Positions 1 to 7,697 of a stretch of DNA of 64,000 nucleotides are shown here, piece after piece. Numbering within the stretch: the first letter of the stretch is position 1; every line of letters begins with the position of its first letter. Source of the DNA: Halogranum rubrum. GTDB taxonomy: Archaea > Halobacteriota > Halobacteria > Halobacteriales > Haloferacaceae. The notes beneath the pieces were generated by a model. The model saw nothing but the letters and a program-made list of their open reading frames with translations, was not told the origin of the DNA and made no database searches. The DNA lies in NCBI RefSeq assembly GCF_900114455.1, contig NZ_FOTC01000006.1, positions 124,001-188,000 on the forward strand. Direction: 5' to 3'. A program made the position numbers and the translations under genes.

Positions 1-2
1 AG

Positions 3-155
3 ACGCTCGGTGAGCAGGGAGACGGCATCGCGAAGGTTGAACGCGGATACGTTGTAATCGTTGACGGCGGACAGCCTGGTGAAACTATAGAAATCGAGGT
101 GCATACAGTTCGAGAGACCGTCACCTTCGCTGAGATTGTTGGGTCTGAACCGTAG
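3..155 (+). CDS. C-terminal end of a TRAM-domain protein (partial)
   Basis: Fifty in-frame codons run from the window edge to a TAG. They show the pattern of a TRAM domain: G-E-Q-G-D-G-I-A-K-V-E-R-G-Y near the start, then a G-E-T-I-E-I-E-V strand and a final T-F-A-E-I-V. TRAM is a small beta-barrel that binds RNA; in haloarchaea it occurs in stand-alone proteins of about 140 residues and at the end of RNA-modifying enzymes. Only the barrel is visible, so the full-length protein type cannot be decided. The next gene is on the opposite strand and convergent. Confidence 0.75.
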   Translation, partial: TLGEQGDGIAKVERGYVVIVDGGQPGETIEIEVHTVRETVTFAEIVGSEP

Positions 156-280
156 TGTCTGGTTGCAGGGTTCAGATTGACCGGTCTCAATGTACGAGTC
201 CTCGTAAGCGCTTTTCAGCAGTAGTTGGCCGATTTACATCACACTCTATTGGATGAGCATCGTCTTTCCTGAACCGCTGA

Positions 281-871
281 TTAGCGTTGCTGTAGCGGCA
301 CTCGCGTCTTCTGTTCGATTTCAATACGGACTCGATAAGTGAACATCTCCCAGTCATTATCTGTCTGGAATTGTGACGCTCGTCCATCGAATCTCTCGGC
401 GACGTAGTACGTGCCCGCACGTGAGAGGTCATCACCCCGAAGCTCGTAGCGTCTGCTAACAGTCTCCCCAACTCCGAGCGGTTTTGTTATCGGCGTTCCG
501 TCCATCGACATCGACGCCCCGCCACGGCTGGCTTCGACACGGTCAGTAGCCTCGTAAGATTGCGAGAATAAGGTCGTCTTCCACGTTTCGTCGTCGGGCG
601 TCGGCGACGACGCAACTGCGAGCACGCCAAACGGCCAGACGCCGTAGCTGCGGACTCGAACCGGTTCATCGCCGGTATTCTCCAGCGTGAGTACGAGTTC
701 AGCAGGATGTTCGATAGTCGAATCAGTGACCGCGAGACGCCCCGACACCGAAAGAGGCCCTGCTGAGTCATCTGCAACGATTTCTGTGAGACGATACTCA
801 GTATCGCCGAGACAGCCGGAGAGACCAACCACTGAGAGGGTTCCGGCCGCTACGAAGTCTCGACGCTTCAT
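281..871 (-). CDS. Tat-type lipoprotein of unknown function
   Basis: The 196-aa product begins with a twin-arginine signal (MKRRDF) followed by a short hydrophobic stretch and a lipobox ending L-S-G-C near residue 20, so it should be exported folded and lipid-anchored outside the membrane. The mature part looks like an immunoglobulin-like beta domain (phrases such as L-V-L-T-L-E-N-T-G-D-E-P). Its start overlaps the stop of the upstream ABC ATPase gene by 4 bases (ATGA type), making it the last gene of a three-gene exporter operon. It may be an accessory protein of that transporter. No catalytic motif is visible. Confidence 0.75.
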   Translation of the reverse strand: MKRRDFVAAGTLSVVGLSGCLGDTEYRLTEIVADDSAGPLSVSGRLAVTDSTIEHPAELVLTLENTGDEPVRVRSYGVWPFGVLAVASSPTPDDETWKTTLFSQSYEATDRVEASRGGASMSMDGTPITKPLGVGETVSRRYELRGDDLSRAGTYYVAERFDGRASQFQTDNDWEMFTYRVRIEIEQKTRVPLQQR

Positions 872-1623
872 CGTTTATCGCCACCCTCATCTACGCGAGC
901 GTCAGTGAGCTCCACGAATATGTCTTCCATTGTCGCGTCGGCGACCACTTCAGCTCCGTCCCGAAGTTCTCGAAGGGTTCCTTCAGCGACTAACCGTCCA
1001 TTGTGGAGAATGCCAATTCGGTCACAGACGAGTTCAACCTGCCCGAGGACGTGACTCGAAAAGAAAATCGCCGCTCCACGCTCAGCTTCCTCGGCGACGA
1101 TTTCACGGACGAGCCGGACACCATGTGGGTCAAGGCCGCTGAATGGTTCGTCCAAAATAAGCAACTCCGGCTCACCAACGAGTGCCATCGCAAGTGCCAA
1201 GCGCTGTTCCATTCCGGCAGAAAAGGTTCCAGCATTTTGGTCTACAGCGTCACCGAGTCCGACACGTTCGAGCAGGGCTTTCGGGTCGTCTGAGCCACCC
1301 TTTGTCTCGACGACGAGAGCAACGTGCTGGCGTGCAGACCGATCTGTATAGAGCCCATATCGGTCGGGGAGAATGCCGACTCGCTCGTGAACCTCGACCA
1401 CCTCGGTTCGTGGGTCACGCCCAAGGACACGCATCGTCCCCGACGTCGGTCGCAGATAATCGAGTAACAGTCCGATCGTCGTTGATTTTCCGGCCCCATT
1501 TGGGCCGAGAAAGCCATAGGTCTCCCCTTGTTTAACCGTCAGATTGAGACTCTCGACGACACGAACGTCGCCGTATTGTTTGGTCAGCCCGTCAACGTTG
1601 ATCGCTGTGTCTACGTCAGTCAT
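868..1623 (-). CDS. ABC-2 type exporter, ATP-binding protein
   Basis: A 251-aa nucleotide-binding subunit. Walker A (GPNGAGKST) lies at residues 40-48, a Q-loop-like region follows, the signature S-A-G-M-E-Q-R is at about 135-141 and Walker B (L-L-I-L-D-E-P) at about 154-160, with the switch H in S-S-H-V-L-G. This is the organisation of the NosF/CcmA-like exporters. It overlaps by 4 bases with the permease gene upstream and with the lipoprotein gene downstream, so the three are surely co-transcribed and probably form one membrane complex. The substrate is unknown; drug, antimicrobial peptide or copper-maturation export are all possible. Confidence 0.9.
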   Translation of the reverse strand: MTDVDTAINVDGLTKQYGDVRVVESLNLTVKQGETYGFLGPNGAGKSTTIGLLLDYLRPTSGTMRVLGRDPRTEVVEVHERVGILPDRYGLYTDRSARQHVALVVETKGGSDDPKALLERVGLGDAVDQNAGTFSAGMEQRLALAMALVGEPELLILDEPFSGLDPHGVRLVREIVAEEAERGAAIFFSSHVLGQVELVCDRIGILHNGRLVAEGTLRELRDGAEVVADATMEDIFVELTDARVDEGGDKR

Positions 1624-2501
1624 ATGGCATCACCACGTGTGAAGACTCGACGAGCGAGTCCCAACGGCACTGCCAGCCAGACAAGCAGTACGAGTATACT
1701 TCCTACAGGGTGGAGATACCACGGTCCAGGTCCACCGAACGCGGCTTCGACAACGAAGGCGTTCACCGACACACCGGGTGCAAGCTTCGTGTAGACGATG
1801 TGGAACAGCTCCGTCGAGTTACCGACACCGAGAAACCAGTTCGTTAGGACATTGTAGGCACCGTCAGGTGTCAATCGAAGCGCGAGAAAGAGCGGCCCAC
1901 TCGCCGGAGCATCGTATGGGTCGACCGGGACACCAGTGACAGCGGTGTAGATCGTCGTAACGATTTGACTCCAGAACAGCGTCACGAGTACGTACCCGAA
2001 TATGGTTGTCGCAGCAGTCACCGTCCGGTGGGTGACCGTCGAGATACAGATGCCAATGGCGACCAACACGCTGACGAAAACCAGCGTCGCGAGGAGTGTG
2101 CCAACGAAAGGAAGCATATCGAACATCCCATGATTGAGCAGACCGATGACGGCCAAGACGAACGTTGCAACGACGATTGCTGCGCCGATGCCGAGAGTCC
2201 GACCTGTTACTTTCGCCCAGAGAACCTGGGTTCGCGTCAGCGGTAACCCGAGGAGGAACTTGAGACTGCCCGTCGTTCGCTCACCGATGAGCGATTGATA
2301 CGAGAGAAGCAACGCTCCAACCGGAAGGAACAAACTGACTCCAATCTGTACATATCCGACTGTGAGGTTGCGCCCAACCGCGTCCCATCCGGCATATGTG
2401 GGGCGAAAACCCCACAGCACGATGAACACGGTGAGTATCCACGTTCCTTTGGAGGTGACGACTTTTCGACATTCACTGCGTGCAAGCGGGGACCACCGCA
2501 T
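1620..2501 (-). CDS. ABC-2 family permease
   Basis: About 293 aa when started at the ATG at 2501 (M-R-W-S-P-L-A-R-S-E), chosen because haloarchaeal ABC-2 permeases begin with a short cytoplasmic helix before the first membrane span; an in-frame start 42 bases upstream would add an unlikely Cys/His-rich leader. Six hydrophobic segments can be counted, with a large extracytoplasmic loop between the first two and the cytoplasmic loop G-E-R-T-T-G-S-L-K-F-L-L-G-L-P typical of this family. It is the first gene of the exporter operon. Confidence 0.85.
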   Translation of the reverse strand: MRWSPLARSECRKVVTSKGTWILTVFIVLWGFRPTYAGWDAVGRNLTVGYVQIGVSLFLPVGALLLSYQSLIGERTTGSLKFLLGLPLTRTQVLWAKVTGRTLGIGAAIVVATFVLAVIGLLNHGMFDMLPFVGTLLATLVFVSVLVAIGICISTVTHRTVTAATTIFGYVLVTLFWSQIVTTIYTAVTGVPVDPYDAPASGPLFLALRLTPDGAYNVLTNWFLGVGNSTELFHIVYTKLAPGVSVNAFVVEAAFGGPGPWYLHPVGSILVLLVWLAVPLGLARRVFTRGDAI

Positions 2502-2609
2502 ATTGTGCTGGTAACGGAGCCAGCAGAAAAGTACTTTCATCATTGCTGACCAATTGAATGTTCAACAAACTTGGCGAGTGTCGCAACCATCGGCTTCGTC
2601 GAGTGCAAG

Positions 2610-2698
2610 ATATGCGCTTTCTGTTCAGCACAGTCACAGGAACCTCACCGAACGCTGTCAGGGGTGGCGTGCTGAACTCAGAGGCTGAATGCAGCACC
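2610..2698. repeat. Dispersed repeat copy 1
   Basis: A member of a repeat family found about eleven times in the window. This copy has perfect 8-base inverted arms, TTCAGCAC (2624-2631) and GTGCTGAA (2669-2676), around a core with C-A-C-A-G-G-A-A-C-C-T-C-A-C-C-G-A-A. It lies directly beyond the stop of the minus-strand gene ending at 2736. Confidence 0.7.
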
Positions 2699-2735
2699 GG
2701 GCTCCTGTTTGGTTTAGTTTTGGTGGGTGGGAAGT

Positions 2736-2984
2736 TCAACCCAATATTAGAAACAAAAGTAAGCACAGTACGAGAAAGCTCAAAAGAGTCACTCCGATCT
2801 TGAATAACACTGATTTGAGGAGTGACGTGCCTGACTCTGTTGCACCTTCACTCGTATCAACCTCTCTACCTGCGCTATATCCTAATGCCGCGAGGTTCGA
2901 ACTCTCAGAATCCGCAGCGTCTACCTCCTCCTTGGTTTTGTACTCTCCTGCCCCCCACACATCGGATCCACTATCTATGTCCAT
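2736..2984 (-). CDS. Small C-terminally anchored membrane protein
   Basis: Eighty-two residues from the ATG at 2984 (M-D-I-D-S-G-S). The first 60 residues are acidic and Ser/Thr-rich without recognisable motif; the last 20 or so form a single strongly hydrophobic segment (L-L-S-F-L-V-L-C-L-L-L-F-L), so the protein is probably tail-anchored with its N-terminus in the cytoplasm. An upstream in-frame ATG at 3041 is possible but adds a basic leader. Base composition is lower in GC than the neighbouring operon. Dispersed-repeat copies lie on both sides. Function unknown. Confidence 0.55.
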   Translation of the reverse strand: MDIDSGSDVWGAGEYKTKEEVDAADSESSNLAALGYSAGREVDTSEGATESGTSLLKSVLFKIGVTLLSFLVLCLLLFLILG

Positions 2985-3085
2985 CTCTTCTAAATTCCTT
3001 CTGTGCAAATAAAAACCACTAGGAGTCGATAAAAGCACCATCGAAGCTCACCGATTCGACTCTTCCTCAGTAACGAGGTTGATCT

Positions 3086-3150
3086 GACCGACTTGCGCGC
3101 TCTATTCAGCACGACCACAGATATCTTCCCAGTCACTGTCAGAAGTCACG
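3086..3150. repeat. Dispersed repeat copy 2
   Basis: Contains GCGCGCTCTATTCAGCACG followed by A-C-C-A-C-A-G and a diverged second half (CTGTCAGAAG). It sits 9 bases beyond the stop codon of the gene ending at 3159, in the same relation to its gene as copies 3 and 4. Confidence 0.65.
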
Positions 3151-3158
3151 AGTTTTTG

Positions 3159-3794
3159 TTAGAAAATCCCGCGCTTTATTTCTCCCTGTGCAAGGGTGTC
3201 TCTGATTATTTCCGAGAGATATTCTTTCTTCCAAGAAATGCGACTGCACAAATCAGTTCGAGTCACCTCCTCGCGCTTTCTTTGAGTTAGTTCGACACCC
3301 ACTTGGTCTGCTAGCGAAACCGGTGGCTGAATAAGAAAATCGAACTCAAATTCAGATTGCCATCCGAGATGATTCTCAGTATTCTCGTAGATCTTGAACG
3401 CGGCATCATAGTGCTCAATTGCGCCTGATTCGCCGGAGTATATTACTACGTCACCAAGAATTTCATCACACAATCCCTGATGAGCGGGATACCATAGGTT
3501 TGAGTGTGGAATCTCGAATTGTTGAAACTCCTTCACGATACTTTGTACTTGTTCGCGAAGGAAGGGAACCCGTTTGCTCTCTACCAAGCGGTAGCAAAGG
3601 ATTGCGGCTAGCGAGTAGTCCGCGAACAGTCCGAAGTTTTGAGGAGACGTATAAATTGAGCCGGTTTCGCTATCGAGATCATAGACTCTCATTAGCCAAC
3701 CGTGTGCTGCAGCATTGAATCCAGCTGCTGCTCCTTCGTATCTGCCCTCGTCAAGGAGGTCATTTGCTCTCTCAATATATCTTCTGGGATCCAT
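3159..3794 (-). CDS. Helical (TPR-like) protein of unknown function
   Basis: A 211-aa soluble protein. The first 35 residues (Y-I-E-R-A-N-D-L-L-D-E-G-R-Y-E-G-A-A) resemble a TPR helix pair, and later stretches such as I-E-H-Y-D-A-A-F-K-I-Y are again TPR-like, so a helical repeat scaffold is likely. The C-terminal 60 residues are charged and without known motif. Codon use is AT-richer than in the nearby ABC operon. It is bordered by dispersed repeats and has no operon partner. No function can be assigned. Confidence 0.55.
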   Translation of the reverse strand: MDPRRYIERANDLLDEGRYEGAAAGFNAAAHGWLMRVYDLDSETGSIYTSPQNFGLFADYSLAAILCYRLVESKRVPFLREQVQSIVKEFQQFEIPHSNLWYPAHQGLCDEILGDVVIYSGESGAIEHYDAAFKIYENTENHLGWQSEFEFDFLIQPPVSLADQVGVELTQRKREEVTRTDLCSRISWKKEYLSEIIRDTLAQGEIKRGIF

Positions 3795-4121
3795 GAGTTA
3801 TCTGAGTAGGAGGGAGGGGGAGGTTTTGTCAGTCGGCAGCCTGTATGCTTTGGTTCTCATTCTACCTATGTACTCTGTCACACTTCCTATAGGCTTTCCT
3901 CAGAGATGAGTTAGGACACTTACTCGTGTTTCCCTCCGTGTTTGACCAGCAACAATGCTGTACTTCCTACATTATCCGAGATGGGGCATTGAGTTGTCAT
4001 TACTCTCATTGCCGAACCGCCTGAGAGATACGCGCGCTCTATTCAGCACGATCGTAGAAACCTCACCGAACGCTGTCAGAAGTGGCGTGCAACACTCAGA
4101 GGGTGCATACAGCACGATGGA
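3795..4121. other. Intergenic region holding only a dispersed repeat
   Basis: Between the TPR-like gene and the four-span membrane protein I see no further coding sequence. The right end (4028-4120) is repeat copy 3; the rest is AT-rich and probably carries the promoter of the leftward gene. Confidence 0.5.
4028..4120. repeat. Dispersed repeat copy 3
   Basis: One of the fullest copies: GCGCGCTCTATTCAGCACG, then C-C-T-C-A-C-C-G-A-A-C-G-C-T-G-T-C-A-G, AGTGGCGTGCAACACTCAGA and a terminal CAGCACG. It ends one base before the stop of the minus-strand gene at 4122. Confidence 0.7.
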
Positions 4122-4490
4122 TCAGCTTGCTTCTGAGTGAAAGATTAGTCTGAAGTAATTTGGTCCTCGCGCAATGAGAATTACGAGAACCGGTGTTACT
4201 ATCAGAATTGGTGTAACTAGTGGAAAGACGTCTCGAAGGACGCCGATTACAATCAGGAGTAGAAACGCCCCTAGAGTATCCAGCGAGGACCCCGGACTCG
4301 GCTGTCTTCCGTCAAGTAGAATATATCCGATTCCGACGGCGGCTCCTATACCCAGACCATACAACAACGGCTGGAAGGAGTCAAGTGATAAGAGCTGCCC
4401 ATAGGGATAGATTGCTACGAAATACACAACGACAGACACTTGCGCCACCACTTCCAGCACGATGGATTGTCGTTCACTGAGTAGACTCAT
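4122..4490 (-). CDS. Small multi-span membrane protein
   Basis: About 122 aa from the ATG at 4490 (M-S-L-L-S-E-R-Q). Four hydrophobic segments are visible, the second with G-L-G-I-G-A-A-V-G-I-G-Y-I-L-L; the linker between spans 2 and 3 is short and polar. No transporter or enzyme signature. The stop codon directly abuts dispersed-repeat copy 3. Related in size and setting, but not obviously in sequence, to the small membrane proteins at 9.0, 53.6, 54.0 and 54.5 kb. Confidence 0.55.
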   Translation of the reverse strand: MSLLSERQSIVLEVVAQVSVVVYFVAIYPYGQLLSLDSFQPLLYGLGIGAAVGIGYILLDGRQPSPGSSLDTLGAFLLLIVIGVLRDVFPLVTPILIVTPVLVILIARGPNYFRLIFHSEAS

Positions 4491-4707
4491 TCGATGGAAC
4501 AATCAAATTTCTATTGGGAATTTTAAGTTTCTTATGGGTGTTGTTCCTTTGATACATAACGCCAGAATCGCAGTATAATTGCTGGATGTGGACCGTCAAC
4601 CGACAATGGATCTCCGCTTTGTTCCATCTATAAATAGCATAATTTAGCTTATGAAATCTCACTCAGAGCCAGCAGGTCCAATCTACCGCTGAATAATAGA
4701 ATTACTT

Positions 4708-4780
4708 GACCGACTAGCGCACTGTATTCAGCACGCCCACAGAGACCCCACCGAACGCTGTCAGGAGCGCCGTGACACAC
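4708..4780. repeat. Dispersed repeat copy 4
   Basis: GACCGACTAGCGCACTGTAT then TCAGCACGCCCACAG, C-C-A-C-C-G-A-A-C-G-C-T-G-T-C-A-G and GCGCCGTGACAC. It lies 23 bases beyond the stop of the winged-helix gene ending at 4803. Between 4491 and this repeat no gene is apparent. Confidence 0.65.
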
Positions 4781-4802
4781 CGTGTAGAACACGTCGCGGC
4801 CG

Positions 4803-5021
4803 TTACTTCGTAATTCGGAGGCCGGTGTCGGTCTCGTAGAGATACCCCTTCAACAGCAGCTTCTCGAGGAGCGCTTCAGCCTCGGCGTGCTCGACGTCGC
4901 CAGCACTGATCCAGTCGATTGCTGTCTCGGGTGTGAATAGCTCGTCTGTCGCAACTGCCTGTTCGATCTGCTCGAAGGCTGTTTGTTGTGTTGGGGTCAA
5001 CCGGTTTGCGGAATGCCGCAT
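4803..5021 (-). CDS. Small winged-helix-like protein, paralogue of the 43.6-kb gene
   Basis: Taken as 72 aa from the ATG at 5021 because the paralogue at 43640-43858 has the same length and the same beginning (M-R-H-S versus M-R-N-S, followed by L-T-P-T/S-Q-Q). The two share the ending pattern L-L-E-K/Q-L-L-L-K-G-Y-L/V-Y-E and G-L-R-I/L-T, which looks like the wing of a small DNA-binding domain. An upstream in-frame ATG at 5075 would add 18 residues. A palindrome of the form ATCACA-N5-TGTGAT lies about 100 bases upstream and could be its operator. Function otherwise unknown. Confidence 0.6.
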   Translation of the reverse strand: MRHSANRLTPTQQTAFEQIEQAVATDELFTPETAIDWISAGDVEHAEAEALLEKLLLKGYLYETDTGLRITK

Positions 5022-5122
5022 TAAGAGTACAGTGCGTCGCTGTGAAGGTGATTGTTGGGGTTGAGTGTCGGCCATCCGAACCGCTGAGTCCCATGTTCTA
5101 CCCGACTCGTGGCGGCCGTCTC

Positions 5123-5139
5123 ATCACACCCGTTGTGAT
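5123..5139. promoter_or_regulatory. Palindromic operator-like site ATCACA-N5-TGTGAT (copy 1)
   Basis: Perfect 6-base arms at 5123-5128 and 5134-5139, in the space between the small winged-helix gene and the coiled-coil gene. An identical pair of arms with the same 5-base spacer occurs at 5319-5335, and a half-site (CTATCACAC) at 5292. The repetition with fixed spacing suggests a dimeric DNA-binding protein. Confidence 0.45.
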
Positions 5140-5302
5140 AGGCTCCGACCGAGCGAACCACTCGAATCTGTTTTATACACTCCTACTACTCCTACAACGA
5201 CTGAGACTTTCCCGAGTCCTGCTGCTAGTACGACCGTGCGTCCCCGCGGTTTGTGTTCGCTGCCTATCGTGTGTCTAGTGTGATTCGGCGGCTATCACAC
5301 CC

Positions 5303-6031
5303 TTACTGTCGCCACCACATCACAACGTCTGTGATACTGCGCGACTCCTTCGTCGTCGACTCGAGGTCCGCGACCGCTTGTTCTGTGAAGACGACGCGTT
5401 TGGTGCCGCGGCGTTTCACGATCTTCGTCTCGTCTTTGCCGAAGCGGTTGAGGAACGCCATCACTCGCGAGACGGTCTCCGTGTGGGGGCTCTCGCCATC
5501 CCTCGAGCGCAGGACGGTACTGATGGTACTCGAATCGATTGTGTAGCCCGCTGGGACTTTCTTTGCGTAGTCGCTGATGCCCTTCGCAATGTAGCGAGCG
5601 CGCTGTTCGTTGGACGTGAGTTTCTGGACGGCGTCTTTCGAGAAGGCGACGACCTGCTGGAGTGGGGAGAGTGATGAAACGTCGTCGGTCGTGGCGACGT
5701 CGTCCGTAGTTAGTTCGTGGAACTGCTGTTGGAGGCGCTTGCGGTGGTCTCTCGCTGATTCGGTCGTGGTTTCGAGTTTGCGCACGCGGGCTTTGTACTC
5801 CGCGAGGTCGGCGTGCTGGGACTCGATCGTCTCGGTTTGGTTCTCTACTGTGTCTTTGAGGTCGGTGTTTTCGGCTTCGAGGGTGTCGACGCGATCTGTG
5901 AGTTCGTGGTTTTGGGTTTCGAGCTCGTCGACGCGGGCTTCGAGCTGTTCGTTCTTCGTTTCGAGGGCGTCGATTCGGGACGTGAGCGTCTCGAGTTCGT
6001 CGGCGAGAGCCGGACTCGTGGTTGCGCTCAT
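5303..6031 (-). CDS. Coiled-coil protein with basic C-terminal domain
   Basis: 242 aa from the ATG at 6031 (M-S-A-T-T-S-P-A-L). Residues of about 10-110 are a heptad-repeat coiled coil (L-E-T-L-T-S-R-I-D-A-L-E-T-K). The C-terminal 130 residues form a separate domain with K-L-T-S-N-E-Q-R-A-R-Y-I-A-K and a possible helix-turn-helix around Y-T-I-D-S-S-T-I-S-T-V-L-R-S-R, followed by F-L-N-R-F-G-K. It probably oligomerises through the coil and binds DNA through the C-terminus. The second ATCACA-N5-TGTGAT palindrome lies inside its last codons. Such proteins recur on haloarchaeal plasmids; the role is unproven. Confidence 0.65.
   Translation of the reverse strand: MSATTSPALADELETLTSRIDALETKNEQLEARVDELETQNHELTDRVDTLEAENTDLKDTVENQTETIESQHADLAEYKARVRKLETTTESARDHRKRLQQQFHELTTDDVATTDDVSSLSPLQQVVAFSKDAVQKLTSNEQRARYIAKGISDYAKKVPAGYTIDSSTISTVLRSRDGESPHTETVSRVMAFLNRFGKDETKIVKRRGTKRVVFTEQAVADLESTTKESRSITDVVMWWRQ
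5319..5335. promoter_or_regulatory. Palindromic site ATCACA-N5-TGTGAT (copy 2)
   Basis: Same arms and spacer length as the site at 5123-5139. It overlaps the 3' end of the coiled-coil gene, so part of the match may be coding constraint. Confidence 0.35.
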
Positions 6032-6309
6032 TTGTGGCCCTCCGTAGCGACGGGCGATTGTGCGACGAGACCTTTTTGGGTGGGTGGCGTGTTCGAAGAC
6101 ATGCGGTTTAGTGTCCAACGACCGCACCGGATCCGTGCTCTAACACGGGTCCTTTCTAAGAGGCCCAAAATGATCCAGTGAGTCGTTACGCTGCACCACT
6201 CACCCCAGCTACTTTATTCTGATTACTATTTGGCCAACAATGTTGTTCGTATAGTGTTTGTTGTGTTATACATCGGTTCGGTTAACACTACCGTGCAAAG
6301 TGCTTCTGT

Positions 6310-6558
6310 ATGCGCAAACGGGGGGAATGGATGAAGCCAACTGATGACCAAATTCTCGAGATACTGGGTAATTCTGGTCTTGTGCTATCACCCAGTATAA
6401 TTGCGTTCAACGCTGGCTTCACTCGGAACCATGTGAATAATCGACTCTCTGAGTTTACTGAAAAAGGTCTTGTGAGGCGGGTCGAACGAGGCAAGTACGA
6501 AATCACTGACGATGGACTCGGCTATCTCTCTGGAGACGTCGACGCGTCTGAGTTGTAA
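6310..6558 (+). CDS. PhiH1-repressor-like winged-helix protein
   Basis: 82 aa. The sequence follows the haloarchaeal PhiH1-repressor-like pattern: M-K-P-T-D-D near the start, recognition helix R-N-H-V-N-N-R-L-S-E-F, then a wing G-L-V-R-R-V-E-R-G-K-Y-E-I-T. These proteins repress viral or plasmid promoters. I use the ATG at 6310; the ATG seven codons later is also possible. It faces the minus-strand winged-helix gene at 6579, and the two are convergent. AT-rich sequence from 6190 to 6300 probably contains its promoter. Confidence 0.75.
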   Translation: MRKRGEWMKPTDDQILEILGNSGLVLSPSIIAFNAGFTRNHVNNRLSEFTEKGLVRRVERGKYEITDDGLGYLSGDVDASEL

Positions 6559-6578
6559 CTACGAGAACTCTCTTTTGC

Positions 6579-6815
6579 TCACTCGTCGCGTGGATCACTC
6601 ACGAACTCGAAGAGCCGCGTAGATTCGTGGATGAGTTTCACATGACCACGAGCTTCGAGCACTTCGAGACGATTGTACACGCTGTTGCGTGAGTACCCTG
6701 TTTCATCGACGAGATAGCCTTTCGTTGCGATACCCCACGGCCCATCCGATTCTCGACCGCGTTTGAGCACGTCAAGAATAGCTTCGTCAGTTCCGGTGAG
6801 ATTAGGAGTGCTCAT
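6579..6815 (-). CDS. Small winged-helix DNA-binding protein
   Basis: 78 aa: a MarR/PhiH1-like fold with helix Y-L-V-D-E-T-G-Y-S-R-N-S-V-Y-N-R-L as recognition helix and wing G-H-V-K-L-I-H-E-S-T-R-L-F-E-F. No effector domain. Convergent with the PhiH1-like gene at 6310. Its upstream region (6816-6900) is AT-rich and probably holds a leaderless promoter. It may regulate itself or the coiled-coil gene nearby; no evidence decides. Confidence 0.65.
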   Translation of the reverse strand: MSTPNLTGTDEAILDVLKRGRESDGPWGIATKGYLVDETGYSRNSVYNRLEVLEARGHVKLIHESTRLFEFVSDPRDE

Positions 6816-7003
6816 AGCTGCTCTTTGCTCTGACTATGCTATAAAACATGGCTTACTAAATGTGCAGAATAACTGTGCTGAATGCACATCATTAAGTAGA
6901 TGCAGACCATAGCTATCACTGAGAAGTCCTGGTTTCGCCGTCCGCAGAAAGGCCACGTGCTAGAACACGTGACCGGGTGCTTCTCAAGGGAAGTCAAGAA
7001 GCA

Positions 7004-7309
7004 ATGTCAACTACGCACACCGCGCCACAAGAGCGTACCGCATCGCTAGCCAGCCATCTCACCGACGCCCTCGCCCGCTCGTTCACCCTCGGCGTCGACG
7101 CCACGGGGTCAACGCATCACTACTACCGCCCCGCCGACGCCGTCGTCGTCTTCGACGGGCGCGAGTTCGACCACTACCAACCACTCAACGGCCGCCCGCT
7201 CGCAGAGTGGCAGGCGTTCGTCGCCGAAGACCGTGGGTGGCACTCAACCGGTCAGCTTGCGCAGTTTGGCCTGCAGGCCGATTTAGAGCGCAAGGAGGCC
7301 CACGCGTGA
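7004..7309 (+). CDS. Conserved small protein of haloarchaeal plasmids, function unknown
   Basis: 101 aa from the ATG at 7004 (M-S-T-T-H-T-A-P-Q). The start was chosen over the ATG at 6977 because the intervening codons are not typical haloarchaeal coding sequence. The core contains H-H-Y-Y-R-P-A-D-A-V-V-V and W-Q-A-F-V-A-E-D-R-G-W. Its stop overlaps the GTG start of the next gene (GTGA), so the two are translationally coupled. No domain is recognised. Confidence 0.6.
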   Translation: MSTTHTAPQERTASLASHLTDALARSFTLGVDATGSTHHYYRPADAVVVFDGREFDHYQPLNGRPLAEWQAFVAEDRGWHSTGQLAQFGLQADLERKEAHA

Positions 7310-7494
7310 GCGCACGCGAAGAGTTACAGATGCATCTCTCACAGGCGCTGTCGCGGACTGACGACGCGGAGGTGCAAGCGTATCTGCACGCGGCGTTAGA
7401 GTCTGCCGAGGCGTTGCCGCCGACGCCGCTCGTCGAGTGTCCCGTGTGTGGCAAAGTGGGACTGCCAGAGCGGATTGAGATGCACGACTGTTAG
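7306..7494 (+). CDS. Small zinc-finger protein coupled to the upstream gene
   Basis: 62 aa starting with GTG at 7306, overlapping the preceding stop by 4 bases. The N-terminal half is helical; the C-terminus carries C-P-V-C-G-K then H-D-C, a C2HC zinc-knuckle pattern (C-x2-C-x12-H-x-C). Such fingers in haloarchaeal micro-proteins usually bind nucleic acid or protein partners. The tight coupling implies that it acts with the 101-aa product. Confidence 0.6.
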   Translation: MSAREELQMHLSQALSRTDDAEVQAYLHAALESAEALPPTPLVECPVCGKVGLPERIEMHDC

Positions 7495-7697
7495 AGGTAC
7501 ATCTATTCTATGCTCTATTTTTCTCTACGTATTGGATAGAGAAACTAAACTTGTGCCTGCAATCCCATTGATGGTCCTAGCAAGTACAAGTCTCTGAGTC
7601 GGGGTGAACCGGGGCCATGGCAGTCGAGACAGCGGTGATCATTCCGCCGTCACCTCCGATGCGTCGGCCTCAATACCTTTCACTTGGAGATTGGAGT

